From: Petunia secreta
Taxonomy: Eukaryota; Streptophyta; Magnoliopsida; Solanales; Solanaceae
Direction of reading: 5' to 3'
DNA: 64,000 bases
Assembly (NCBI GenBank): GCA_029990175.1
Contig: JARKIP010000042.1
Location: forward strand, 124,001-188,000
Part shown: positions 1 through 10,960 of the stretch, one piece after another
Layout of the letters: each line of letters begins with the position of its first letter
Position numbering within the stretch: position 1 is the first letter of the stretch
Notes under the pieces: model-generated
What the model was told of the DNA's origin: nothing
The model's input: only the letters and a program-made list of their open reading frames with translations
The model's database searches: none
Made by a program: the position numbers and the translations under genes

Positions 1-2278
1 TTACTGCACTGGTCTAGTTTCAGAGATTCAACGGGTAAGAAGTCCAGATGACTCGGGGAAGAAGGTGTTAGGCACTTCCCCAAGTCCCACGAAAAGTGAT
101 TTCCGTCCGAGTCTATATTTTGGGATGTCCATAAAAGATACGAATATTATCATATGCATTACTAACTAAAATGGTCAATTTCACAATCAATGTATATAAT
201 AAACTTAATTAGACAAGCTTAGATAGCACATAAACAATTAGATTTAAATATTTTTTGCACATACGGCCTATATCCCACGCCTAGTCGCGTTTTGAGGCCT
301 GTAACATGAATGACTAATTTAAAGCGTGGTTAGATCTACAAAAAGGGTATTAGAAAGTGGTTTCTTTGCAAAATTTCAACATTTAAATCAATTTTGCACG
401 GATAGGCAGTTTTGCAAAAATAGACAGCTTTTATAAACAATTTAAGATTTTTGTCAAAAACCAAATGGGTATTGCTTTTTAAAATAAAATATTAGCCATT
501 TAGGGTCAGTGTGACTCGTCATTAATTGTCGAGCCCTAACCTTAATGGCTATTCGATGTTGGGGTCGGTTTTGTAAATATATTTGGGTGAGTAGGCTGTT
601 TTTGAAAACCAGTTTCACAGAAGCGCATAAATGCAAATAAGGGATGTCACACGTAAATATAGGCATACCAATGCAAATACATGAGTGTTAGATGATATAT
701 GTTAAGAAAATACATATAGTAATTGTATGATTGATCCCTATTACTTACCCTGTATACTTTTAGATTAGTGTATAAGAGGTTGAAGTAAGTTTTGAAACCA
801 GTTTATACATGAAAAAAGCCATCTTTTAAAACGCTTTTGGGCCTGTATCGTTTGTGCAAAAACAGGGCCGTTCAAGCTTTACAGAAAATGTCCAAGTTTT
901 ATCACGCATTACACAAATAAACCCTATTGTATGAATTTTCCAGATTATCGACAATTAAACATTCTGACGTACGAATGGAGTTAGAATATGCTATAATCAT
1001 GTAATTGTCAAACTGTTACTGAAACAAAAGAGTGAAAAACATGTCCAGATTTTAATTAAAACATGTGAATCTATGTTCTAATATGATGATGATGCACACA
1101 CAAAGGAGAGGGAGTGTAGGAAGTGGCCACTGAGTAGTCAAATACACAACCTCAAGGTTGTATACCCTGTTTTAAAGTAATACAAGCAGGGAACCTAACA
1201 AATATACATGAACAAGGGCAGTTCCTAAATGGGGAAAGCATGCAGACAAAAGGAGGGAGTTGTTTACATTAAGTTTAGGCGTAGTCTGACTTAGAATAGG
1301 TACTGCATAAGGCTCTTACTCAGCTTTCTAAACCTCCAAACCTGTAACTTAAAGGACAAACTGGTATGTCCTTTCATAGCCATCCAGGACAAGGCTGCAT
1401 ACACAAGGGGTTAGCAGGGGAATCCAGAAAAGGGACTCAAGTACTCACACGCATAGACAATGATCCAGACAGGAATTCAGGACATAGGCAGATTATATAC
1501 AAAGCAAACAAAGAGTGCAGCTATGAGTTATACCTTGTTAAGAGATGTAGCAAACAGTAGCACTTGGAGTGGTATAGCTTGCAAGAACAAAAGCAAAAGT
1601 AAAACCAGAAGCAATAGCTTTCCCAATTATGTGAAAAAATAATCAGAAGAGAGTAGAGTGCAATTTTCTGTGTATTGTTGTGTCCAAAGACTGTATGCAG
1701 ATTTGGTTTATATAGGTGAAGGGTGGGGGGTTAAATTTCAAACGGGTGAAAACCAAGTAAGGTAAGGAATATTGCTTCCCAGAATAAAAGGGACATCCTT
1801 AGGTGTCTCTTCCAAAAATAAACCAATCAGTCCCCAAGATTTAAGGTAAATTCAATCCTAAACCAATTTGGGTTCCCTCCCCTTAACTTTAACAGTGTCT
1901 AGGTTCAAGAAAATAGTGTACAAGCAGATTTTAGGCTCAAAGTATTTCAGCAGATCCTAAAAAGGCTCCAATTGATACACAATCAATCCAATAACTAGTT
2001 TCCATTCAAATACCATTCACAAATTCAAACTAAAACTAGTCAAGATCCCTTGAACCGTGTAAATCAGTCTACTAGTTCAAATTTAAACTAGACAAGTCAT
2101 GAATTCACAAAGATAACGCAAAGTAGGATGATTTAACCAGTTTAAGCAAGCAATGATAATTTTAGGCTTAGACTCAAGGGAGATGGTATGAGATTCAACC
2201 TTAAACATGTCAAAACTAAAGCGTATATCAGGCTCACTGCAATGTCCAAATAATCAATAGTTTACAGGGGTCACAAAT
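1..2278 (-). repeat. Probable retrotransposon LTR/leader sequence, inner part, minus strand
   Basis: There is no convincing coding sequence. On the minus strand a TATA-box-like CTATATAAACC lies near 1705-1716 and is followed by a polypyrimidine and CA-rich leader, as in the U3/R part of an LTR promoter firing leftwards. The first 120 bases, read on the minus strand, contain the motif GTGCCTAACACCTTC. I associate that motif with Tat/Ogre-type plant LTR or leader regions, from memory only. The sequence continues across the inserted solo LTR into 4407-5456. No inner LTR edge or primer-binding site was identified, so the element may run off the window. Confidence 0.4.
2274..2278. repeat. Target-site duplication CAAAT, left copy
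   Basis: CAAAT lies directly before the TG of the solo LTR and is repeated exactly at 4407-4411 directly after its CA. A perfect 5-bp duplication is the footprint of retroviral-type integrase. Confidence 0.85.
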
Positions 2279-4406
2279 TGTAATGACCCAATATTTTATA
2301 AGTATTATTATTTTTAGTTATTCCCTTAATTTTGTTATTTATTTCAATTGTTATTATATAAATATTATTCATATAAATTATGAGTTATAATGAGGATTAG
2401 ATATATAATTAGAAGTAATTATTGGACCAATTAGACATTACCCCTATAAGTTAATATTTAAGTGGAAAAAAATTGAAGGGTGTAATAGGCACGTTCAGTG
2501 ACAACCTTGTGAACATTAGACTTACAAATATGCTAAGTGTAATAGGTTTCATATAAAATACAAGAGTAGGGTTTAAAAAGGGTGCGGCTGCTTCAGGCAA
2601 AACACACGACTTGAGAAGCTTGGAGAATTCCATACCGAAGCTTTTACGTGTATTGGATGAGAAAAGGTATGAATCCTTACTTTTATATTATTGAGTAGTA
2701 AATGTTCCATATATAAAGGAAGGCATCCTGATGATATAATGAATGGTTCACTTCAATGGACATTAAAAACTAGTGAAAACTTTGTCACTTTTTCCAACAA
2801 ACTTACTGTTGAGGTGCCGTTCATATCTTTGAAATCATAGTAGTTCATTTTGTATCTTTGTAGTAGTAGTTTATTTTAATTAGTGTAGTGGAATTTTAAT
2901 GGGGAAATCATGATCCAGTCATTATGAGGGAACATCATTATTACCTAATGATTAATGGTATGAGAAAGGGATGACAAAATATTGGTGGAAGCTATTAGTT
3001 CTAGTCTGGCTATTAAGTTACTGTTTACGTTTACATTTGGTATATTTTTAACAATAGTTGTTAAGTAATAAATATATTTAACAGAAGACATAATGATTCC
3101 ATATATATATTTATATCCATGGCTGGAAGTAATAAAATTGGTGAAGCTTATGCCTGCTATTTCGCTTGGAACCAATCAGTTCGATTCTGTGTAAAAGAAT
3201 TGGTTTCGTAGACTGTTTCGGGTTCTAAAAAAATTCAAGACTCGGGATTTGAATCAAATCTTTAAATTAATTATGTATTCCGTTCTTTTACTTAGAGCGA
3301 GATTGTTTGGAGGAGATTATGCGTTGAAAAGCATTGTTCAGTAGTGTTTGCTTCTTCGGACAGAGGTAGGTGGTTCTATCCCTTTCTTTGGTGGAACTAG
3401 TCTACGCGGGATATTGTACATACGTTCCTTGTATGTGCACTGCCCTAGGTGTAACCTTTTACACCTTTTCGTTGTGTTTAAATATTTACTTGGAATATGT
3501 GTTGTTTTCTCTGGATTGTGTTTACTCCTGGTTGTTGTTTAAAGTATTGCAAGTTATGTGTATGTTTGACATGAAAATTTAGGATTACTTTGATATGTCG
3601 GAGTTGGTCCAATTGATAATGTTTCGGAGTTTGTCCATTTGATAGCCTCGGAGTTGGTCCACTATCTATTTTAGAGTTGGTACATTGGATAGCCTCGGAG
3701 TTGGTCCACTATCTATTTTAGAGTTGGTACATTTGATAGCCTCGGAGTTGGTCCACTATCACATCTTTTCGGAGTTAGCCCACATATTCTGCTGGTTTAT
3801 TAATTGAGTTTAATTGTTGGTTCTTGAATGAGATTTATTGATGTTGAATGGTGTGATTGGATGGACAATTTAAACAGCGAATTATAACATGTTTCTTTTT
3901 TTCCCTCCTCTATTCTGTTAATTTATTGCTTAGACTAGTATCCTGTCTTTCATAGGAACTAGTCTACCCACCTACTAAGTCCTTTTGACTTACGTTATTT
4001 TCTTTATTGTTTTCTTATTATCTGTTCGGGCAGATACGGTTCCGAGTACCAGCGTGCCCCGTGGCCAGCGTTGAAGATTTTCCTATTGATCAGCGGTGAG
4101 CCAACCATCCTCATTCCGTGGTGGCACACCTTTCCATTATTTCATTCCTTTTTTTTTTTGTTTCAGACATTCGGGATATTTTATTCAGCATTTATCTTAT
4201 AGATGTTCATGGCTTATAGTAGAGGACTAGACCTTTCGTTTGCACTATGGGATATTCTGCATATTTCAGTAATAAAAGTCACAACTTGAATTTTATTATA
4301 TTATTTCTTTAATATTATTGAGATTAATTGTTAATAAGCGAGTGGGTTCGCCCGATGGGGTTTGTTCGGGTGCCCTCATGACCATCCCGGATTTTGGGTC
4401 GTAACA
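2279..4406 (+). mobile_element. Solo LTR of a Ty3-type retrotransposon (2128 bp)
   Basis: The segment starts TGTAATGACCCA and ends TGGGTCGTAACA, which are near-perfect short inverted ends. It is flanked by perfect CAAAT duplications. There is no internal coding region and no second LTR, so this is a solo LTR left by LTR-LTR recombination. Its reverse complement begins TGTTACGACCC and then carries a GGGCACCCGA block, which resembles the start of the 9692-12414 LTR. I therefore place this copy in the plus direction, with moderate certainty. A minisatellite (3598-3780) lies inside. Confidence 0.85.
3598..3780 (+). repeat. Minisatellite inside the solo LTR, units of about 28-58 bp
   Basis: The phrase TCGGAGTTGGTCCA recurs, separated by blocks such as CTATCTATTTTAGAGTTGG and TTGATAGCC. 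At least six related copies are visible. Two adjacent copies of a longer unit of about 58 bp are nearly identical, which indicates recent local expansion. Confidence 0.8.
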
Positions 4407-5456
4407 CAAATCATGCGAATTAATTAATTAACAAGTAAATGATAATCATGCTAATTCACAGAGAGACATAGGCAATTTTAGGCATAATATCACATAGGTT
4501 TGAGAACAATAAAAAAAAGAGAAACGAGTTACCCATTTTGGATTGAATTCAGGTAAACTTCGATCCGTTTCGATTATGCATGCGCGAAGGTTTTCCCCTC
4601 TTCTTAAGACAGTAACACTTATACTTTTGTAAAGGCATCGCCAGAACTTCTTTTTTCCGGTGACGGAAAGGGAGGTCGTATTAGGGTTAAGCTTCAACCT
4701 TGTCAAACGTGCAAACCATTGTATGAGTTTTGTAGCGGAACATGAGAGGAATGCAGTGGTATAATTTATTCGCTAGTTGAATCGACCGGAAATCGCTATA
4801 GATGGCGGAGATGTAGAGAGAGAGAGAGAGAGACAGTTGCGACGGTTGAGACGAGGAGGAGAAAATGAAAAGGGGAAATAGGGTTTGGGGGTGTGTGTGT
4901 AATAAAAATGGAAACTTGAATCCTGGCCGTTGGATTAGTTTTGTGGACGGCCAGGATTAAGCCACGTAAGCGGTGACGTGTAAAAAATTGGAGCTGATGT
5001 GTATAAGTGTAAGGTGTAATGTTTGCGTGTGTATATATATATATGTGTGTATATAGTGTATAGGCAGTGTATAAAAAACGTATAGAATGTGTATAAATAC
5101 ATGGAAAAATTATGTAAAATGCTTATAAAAATTATAAAACAAGAAAAATAATTACTAGAGCTAAATAATTAAGAAAGTCCGTCATATTAGGTATTAAAAT
5201 GATTTAGGTGTCTTCATTAAAAACAGAAATAATTGTAAAAAATTATGATAAGATATGCAAGTTTTGTAAAAATGCGGTCATTCATGCAAATACTTCTAAA
5301 ATAGCCTAATTGGTGTACGTGCATGAGATAATGACTCAGGATAGGAGTGAATGTAGGGCAATTGTATGGTTATCAAACGCAATTTGTCTGAATAATGGCT
5401 ATTGAAACAGGAGGGACAAAATTAGGTGTCAACAGGGACAAAATGAGGTGTCAACA
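4407..5456 (-). repeat. Probable LTR U3 region, outer part, minus strand
   Basis: On the minus strand this begins TGTTGACACCT at 5456, a common start for plant Tat/Ogre-like LTRs. A 22-bp block ending GGTGTCAACA occurs twice in tandem at the edge (about 5413-5456). The stretch includes a GA microsatellite near 4816-4832, TG/TA runs near 4890 and 5020-5050, and an inverted CCTGGCCGT...ACGGCCAGG pair near 4923-4957. No supported coding region was found. The 86-residue minus ORF at 4446-4706 has no family I recognise. Confidence 0.4.
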
Positions 5457-6805
5457 TGTCCTTATGCTCATCCCAAATCTAAAATCAACTTTTACATAAA
5501 GATTATTTATCGATCAACTTTGTTCAAGATCATCATAAAAATAGCATATATTCAATTGCTATAAACTTGCCCAATTTGTATATCTCCGTTAATGTAAACG
5601 AACACTGATCATAGAATCTCGCCGGGCTTTTATTGGTTTGCAATGAAGGTTGAGTGCTTTGGAAGGATATTAGGAAAATATTTATAGTGATTACCAATTC
5701 CATTTTAGAGACTGAGAGAATCTTGAAAGAATTATCAGAATTGTTGTGCTTCTTTACCTCAGTCTTCCTGCATATGTGCATGCAAGAGTCAATATATATT
5801 TTATTTTTTATTTTTTTTTATATAAATATGGATATATGTTATTTTTTTTAGAGCATCTCAGCAATCAATTTTCGCGGTTTTTCTCTCTTATATATGTTGA
5901 AACTCTTCTCTCTTTTTTTCAAGATTCAGTATTCCATATCTTTGATAGATCTTTAGCACCCAGAGAAACTTTATGTGCTATTTATACACCTTCATATGGC
6001 AATAATACTTAGTCGATTTCCATTATAACTTTACTCGATTCCAGACTGACACATGTCAATAAAACATATGGTACGAACATGTATATTCAAGAAACAAAAA
6101 TACATCACTTTTTAGTGATATGGCTCAAATTGGGATACTGCAGATTTATTTTATGTAGTGACCGTAGTGTTTGGCTAGATAGGGATCAAAAGAAAGCCTA
6201 CTTCATTTTCTAGATCAGTAGCGTTTATAATTTTGCCTCAATAAACAAAACAAAACTGGACAAGTTACAATGACTTTCAACGCATTATTTAGATGATAAA
6301 ATTGAACTAATTGAAGTTAGAGTATTCGATATTTTACTGTTGAATATAGACAAAGTCAATAAAGCAATAGGCCAAGAACAAAGAAATAAATCCAGAAAAG
6401 ATTTTAAAGTAACAAGTGATATTTCAATTTAAGTCTTATTCTAGTGTGTGCCTGTATTTACCTTTGAAATCTCTTTTTAAGGAGTTATCAATTTCTTTTA
6501 CTCTTGGACAAGTAATTATGCTAATAATCATAAAGGGTAAACATATAATCTACACACATTAAGCTATGCTACACATCATTAACTGAATATTAAACATATA
6601 TTATGCATCACATACACAAGCCGACTAGAAGTAGAGGCTACTCCTAGTTTAGCTTTTTATAAAGAGCTGATATAAAATAATTCTTATTTTGAGTCTTCTG
6701 TACTGCTATAGTACGGCGATTTTTATTTTTTTACACGGACTGACCAACAAACACAAGCATCTGATATATATATATATATATATTAACAAAACCAAAAACA
6801 ACCAG
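5457..6805. other. Anonymous AT-rich intergenic sequence
   Basis: I see no supported gene. Short ORFs overlap on both strands at about 5533-6012, without codon structure or recognisable motifs. A TA microsatellite lies at about 6764-6783. Confidence 0.6.
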
Positions 6806-7632
6806 GATTTAGAAAAAAAAAAAAGAACTAAATACATGTAGTGGTCATAAGCTTGATACATCACACATACATCATACAATAAAAAAAGAATTCAATGGAT
6901 TGAAAATGTTTTCATGAAACCAAAACTAAAAACTATTCAATTTATGTGCAATTTAATGTTCTGTGAACTGTTCAAGCGGAACATGTGCTCTACTCTGCTA
7001 CTACACTCTATACGATCGGAAATGTACTGCGTGATGTTACTATAGTATTACGCTTGTCTGACATCCCTTCTATGTTCGTTCCATTTGGTTTTCAGGATAT
7101 GGGGTTCATATACTGATGGGTTTACCCAAAAAGTTTTAAAAGTATATTTATAGATCGATGTGTGGTGTGTAAACGTTTTAACATTACGAAGCGCCGAATT
7201 TCAAACTGATTTTTTTGCCGTGTACACTTCATGTGTATGCACAGTAACACACACTAATTTTCAGTAGTTTATGGTGTATTTGTTCTAAAAGAGTATAGAT
7301 GGGCGGTGGCTTGTTCACTTATACATAGAGAGTGTTTCAAGTTGGCAGTGACATTCCCTTTGTTCTCTGCGAATAAGGAATGTTCTGTACTTTCTTGGTT
7401 TACATGAATGTGACAGCAAAATATTGTAACAGTTGTCTATTGGTTCAATGAAAAGGATGTAATCTTTATATATTTGAATGACTTTGTTGCACATAAATTG
7501 AATAGTTTTTAGTTTTGGTTTCATGAAAACTTATTCAATGCATTGAATTCCTTTTTATTGTATGATGTATATGTGATGTGTCGAGCTTATGACCACTGCA
7601 TGCCTTTATTTTTTATTTTTTAAATAGCAGAT
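6806..7632. mobile_element. Long terminal-inverted-repeat element, family unassigned (about 0.8 kb)
   Basis: The left arm (about 6806-6957) and right arm (about 7484-7632) are reverse complements with scattered mismatches. For example, GAATTCAATG...GAAAATGTTTTC on the left matches GAAAAC...CATTGAATTC on the right, and AAGCTTGATACATCACAC on the left matches GTGTGATGT-type sequence on the right. Arm similarity is roughly 85-90 percent by eye. The central 0.5 kb has no convincing coding region. The arm length suggests a foldback or Mutator-like non-autonomous element. I could not define the exact ends or a target duplication. Confidence 0.6.
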
Positions 7633-7940
7633 CTTTGTGCAAGTTACTTTCATCACTTTCTAACACTTTAAAGTGAAAAAGTACTTATAGTTTATTCTAT
7701 ATAAAGATCTATCTTATCTATTAGAAAGTCTGCTAGAAAATCTTGGAGTAAGTGACGAAAATAGTCGTGATTAATATTGGTAAGAGTTAACGTCAAATGA
7801 TACTATATGTAAATTACTATATTTTTTAAGTAGAAAAATTAATACTAACGATATGCATATGATTAATTAAGTAAAGTTTATAACTTTTAATAACTGAGAA
7901 AAAAGAAATTCTTTTGTAAATTTTAACTTATAGATTATGT
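7633..7940. other. Anonymous AT-rich sequence next to the truncated retroelement end
   Basis: Nothing recognisable is present. The neighbouring Athila/Tat element would be expected to continue here into its polypurine tract and 3' LTR. Neither is seen, so its 3' end has been lost or replaced. Confidence 0.5.
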
Positions 7941-7994
7941 AATAAATACTACATAGAGAGGGCGTAGTTCTGAGTTTAACGTCGTCAGCTCGAC

Positions 7995-8880
7995 TTATTT
8001 AGTTCTTTTTATTAGTGAATTAAAATAGTAAAGGCTTGTTTTTTCAAAGCTTTCTTTCATATATGGCTTCAGGCGGTGTCCATTTACTTTAAATTTATCA
8101 CCTCCTTCGTGTTGTTGTATTTCAATGGCTCCATAAAGAGTGACTTCAGTGATTCTGAAAGGACAAGTCCATCTCGATTTAAACTTTCCAGGGAAGAGCC
8201 TTAGTCTACTGTTATACAGAAGTACTAGGTCTCCTACCTTGAAGTTTTTCTCCTTAATCAGATTATCATGCCATTTCTTCGTCTTTTCCTTAAAGATTTT
8301 CGAATTTTCATAAGCTTCTAATCTTAGTTCGTCTAGCTCATCTACCTGAAGCAATCTATTTTTTTTCAGCTGATATTAACTCCAACGTTTAAGTTCTTTA
8401 ATGCCCAGAAAGCTTTATGTTCAAGTTCTACTGGTAAGTGACATGCTTTTCCATAAACTAATCTATAAGGAGTTGTAACAATAGGTGTTTTATACGTCGT
8501 TCGATAGGCCCACAATGCATCATCAAGTTTTATAGTCCTGTCTTTTCGTGAGATTCCAACCATTTTTTCGAGGATTCTCTTTATCTCGCGATTGGATACT
8601 TCTACTTGTCCTTGTGTCTGAGCATGATATGGTGTGCCCGTTTTGTGAGTTACACCATACTTAGTTAGAAGGGTAGGAAATTGTCTATTAATGAAATGAG
8701 TTCCTTGATCACTAATAATAATTCGCGGTGTAGCAACTCTTGTAAAAATATTTTTTCTAAGAAAATCGCACACCGTATGTGCATCATTTTTCTTCGTGGG
8801 TATAACTTCAACCATCGTGAAATATAATCTACGGCCACAAGAATGTATTCATAAGAATAAGATGTAGGAAAAGGTTCCAT
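7995..8880 (-). pseudogene. Integrase core and C-terminal domain of the Athila/Tat element
   Basis: This is the DNA-joining enzyme that inserts the element's cDNA. The catalytic core reads GIDFMEPFP (first Asp), IISDQGTHF (second Asp) and GQVEVSNREIK (Glu), so the DDE triad is recognisable. The downstream segments AYENSKIFKEKTKKWHD and VLLYNSRLRLFPGKFKSRW are typical of the C-terminal part in Athila/Tat elements. The reading is broken: the piece at 8665-8880 shifts frame into the piece at 8366-8815, and a stop separates that from the piece at 7995-8354. The upstream HHCC zinc-binding region continues at about 8880-9130. This is a pseudogene, not an active enzyme. Confidence 0.85.
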
Positions 8881-9380
8881 AAAATCAATACCTCATACGT
8901 CAAAAATTTTACATACCTGAATGGATTGTAGCAGCATTTCATCCCTTTTGGAGATGTTACATGTTCGTTGACATGTGTCGCACTTTGCAACATAGATTCT
9001 TACATCCTTGGAAATGGTAGGACAAAAGAACCCTGCTTCCAATATTTTTGAGGCTGTTTTGTTAGCTGCATAATGGCCACCAGCAGCTCCATCATGGCAT
9101 TAATGTAAAATGTCGCTCATTTCTTCTTCTGGAACATATCTCACAATAAGACCATCTACACAATATCTAAATAATAAAGGATCATACCAAAAATAATATT
9201 TGGCATCTGAGAAAAGTTTTTCCTTTATTGGTAGGACAATTCTTCAGGTACCCAATTGCCTACCAAATAGTTGGCGATATTAGTCAATGCTGCTATCGAA
9301 TAGATATGTTCATCTGGAAATTCTTCGCTTATATCAGTATATTCCATAGTAGGATTTTCTAATCTAGATATGTGATCAGC
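8881..9380 (-). pseudogene. Integrase zinc-binding (HHCC) region and linker, degraded
   Basis: The minus strand translates piecewise to CHDGAAGGHYAANKTA and VAKCDTCQRTC. These hold the two histidines and two cysteines of the integrase N-terminal zinc domain. Stops interrupt the frame, for example TAA in place of a sense codon just before CHDGAAGG. The remainder is linker between RNase H and integrase, with no complete frame. Confidence 0.7.
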
Positions 9381-9691
9381 CACCTGATTTCAGATCCTTT
9401 TCGTTCTTTAATTCCAAGGTCGAACTCTTGTAATAGCAATATCCACCTGAATAATCGTGGTTTAGCATCCTTTTTCGCTAGAAGATATTTTAATGCTGTA
9501 TGATCTGTGAATACTGTGACCTTAGTGTCGATAAGGTAAGATCGTAATTTGTCAAAGGCAAATACTACAACTAGTAGCTCTTTTTCAGTAGTAGCATAAT
9601 TTATTTGAGCTTCATTGAGAGTTCTGCTGGCGTAGTATATAGGTCTAAAATTTTTATCCCTTTTTTCCCAACACTACCCCAACTGCAGTAT
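9381..9691 (-). pseudogene. RNase H domain of the Athila/Tat element, N-terminal side cut by a solo LTR
   Basis: The minus strand translates to blocks such as YYASRTLNEAQINYATTEKE, VFAFDKLRSYL and VFTDHTALKYLLAKKDAKP. This is the RNase H fold that removes the RNA template in Ty3 elements. The TDH aspartate is present. The domain starts right at the insertion point of the 9692-12414 LTR: the residues before it (MCNASD) lie at 12420-12450. Stops are present, for example just after the start. Confidence 0.8.
9687..9691. repeat. Target-site duplication AGTAT, left copy
   Basis: AGTAT precedes the TG of the solo LTR and recurs at 12415-12419 after its CA. Removing the LTR and one copy rejoins the RNase H reading (CNASD then AVGVVLG), which confirms the insertion point. 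Confidence 0.9.
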
Positions 9692-10361
9692 TGACACGAC
9701 CCGGAATCAGGCTAGGCCGTGCGGGCACCCGACATCCTCCCCTAGACCTTCGGGTGAACCCTTACCAATTAAATTAGGAAAATGAATATAATTCAATTCA
9801 TAAATAAGAACAGGAATTGGAAAAAAAACACTGACATACTGATACCTCTAAGCTGTACAAAAGAAATTACAGCTAACTACCCAGCATACTAGGTTTAGAG
9901 CTATCCAGACTAGACATCTAAGAGTACGAAAGAAGACAGATACCTCCTAAAGGGAGCAAAATGAAACTGAAATAATAAACAATAAATTGGTGGCCATCCG
10001 GAATAAAAGCTGGCTCACACTGACAGATGAAGTCGTCTTCGCTCCTGAACAATGTGGTGAAACTCGATCCTGGAGTGAACCTGCCGAAACGAAATAGATA
10101 GACAAGAAATATAACAACAAACAAGGGTGAGTCAAAAGGACTCAATAAGTGGGGCAGACTAGCCACCTCAAGGAATATGATAGGTAACCAGGGATAAAAG
10201 AAACAGATAAACCAAATTCCTCTTATTTAAATTATGAAAAGGTAGAGCCAGATAATAACTAGAAACACGTATGGAATCACAAACTCATCAACAACCGGGG
10301 ACGTAAGATAGCCAAAATATATAGGTATCCCGAACACATCAACAATCAGAAATACATCCTG

Positions 10362-10492
10362 TTGCGGCGTGCAACCCGATCCATATATTCATCCTGCTGC
10401 GGCATGCAACCTGGTCCATATATTTATACCGCTGCGATGTGCAATCCGATCCATATATTTATACCGTTGCGGCGTGCAACCCGATCCCCGCA
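10362..10492. repeat. Minisatellite, about 41-bp unit, three to four copies
   Basis: GCGGCGTGCAACCCGATCC followed by ATATATT-type spacer repeats with small changes (GCGGCATGCAACC, GCGATGTGCAATCC, GCGGCGTGCAACCC). It lies inside the solo LTR. Confidence 0.85.
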
Positions 10493-10649
10493 TCCCAGAA
10501 TCCGAGCCAGAAATATATAGACAAATAAGCAATGCACGTATAAACAGAACAGTAGTTATGTACCACAAGTCTACACAATGGTATGAAATGAAATGAAATA
10601 AGATGAAATGAACTATGATGCAAAGGGTCACATGTGCCCGTAATCCCAT

Positions 10650-10960
10650 CCCGAAGCGGAATACTCCTGCATTCGAGGGGAATCCAATCTGATAACCAAC
10701 TGGAGCGGAATACTCCTGCTCCTGGGGCAGATACTCCTGCACCCGATATAATATAAACCAGAGGCGGAATACTCCTGCACTCTCTTGGGGCGGAATACTC
10801 CTGCACCCGATATAATGTAAAGCAGAGGCGGAATACTCCTGCACTCAATATCTGACATAAGAGCGGAATACTCCTGCTCTTGGGGCGGAATCTTCCTACC
10901 CTCAATATGATACAATGGAGCGGAATCCTCCTGCTCCTGGGGCGGAATGTTCCTGCACCC
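10650..10960. repeat. Minisatellite built on GCGGAATACTCCTGC
   Basis: At least eight copies of GCGGAATACTCCTGC or a close variant occur at irregular 25-60 bp spacing, alternating with CTCCTGGGGC and CCCGATATAAT blocks. Because the core unit is 15 bp, it produces repeat-bearing open frames on the minus strand (IPPQE- and FRP-like repeats) that look like proteins but are not supported as genes. Confidence 0.85.
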
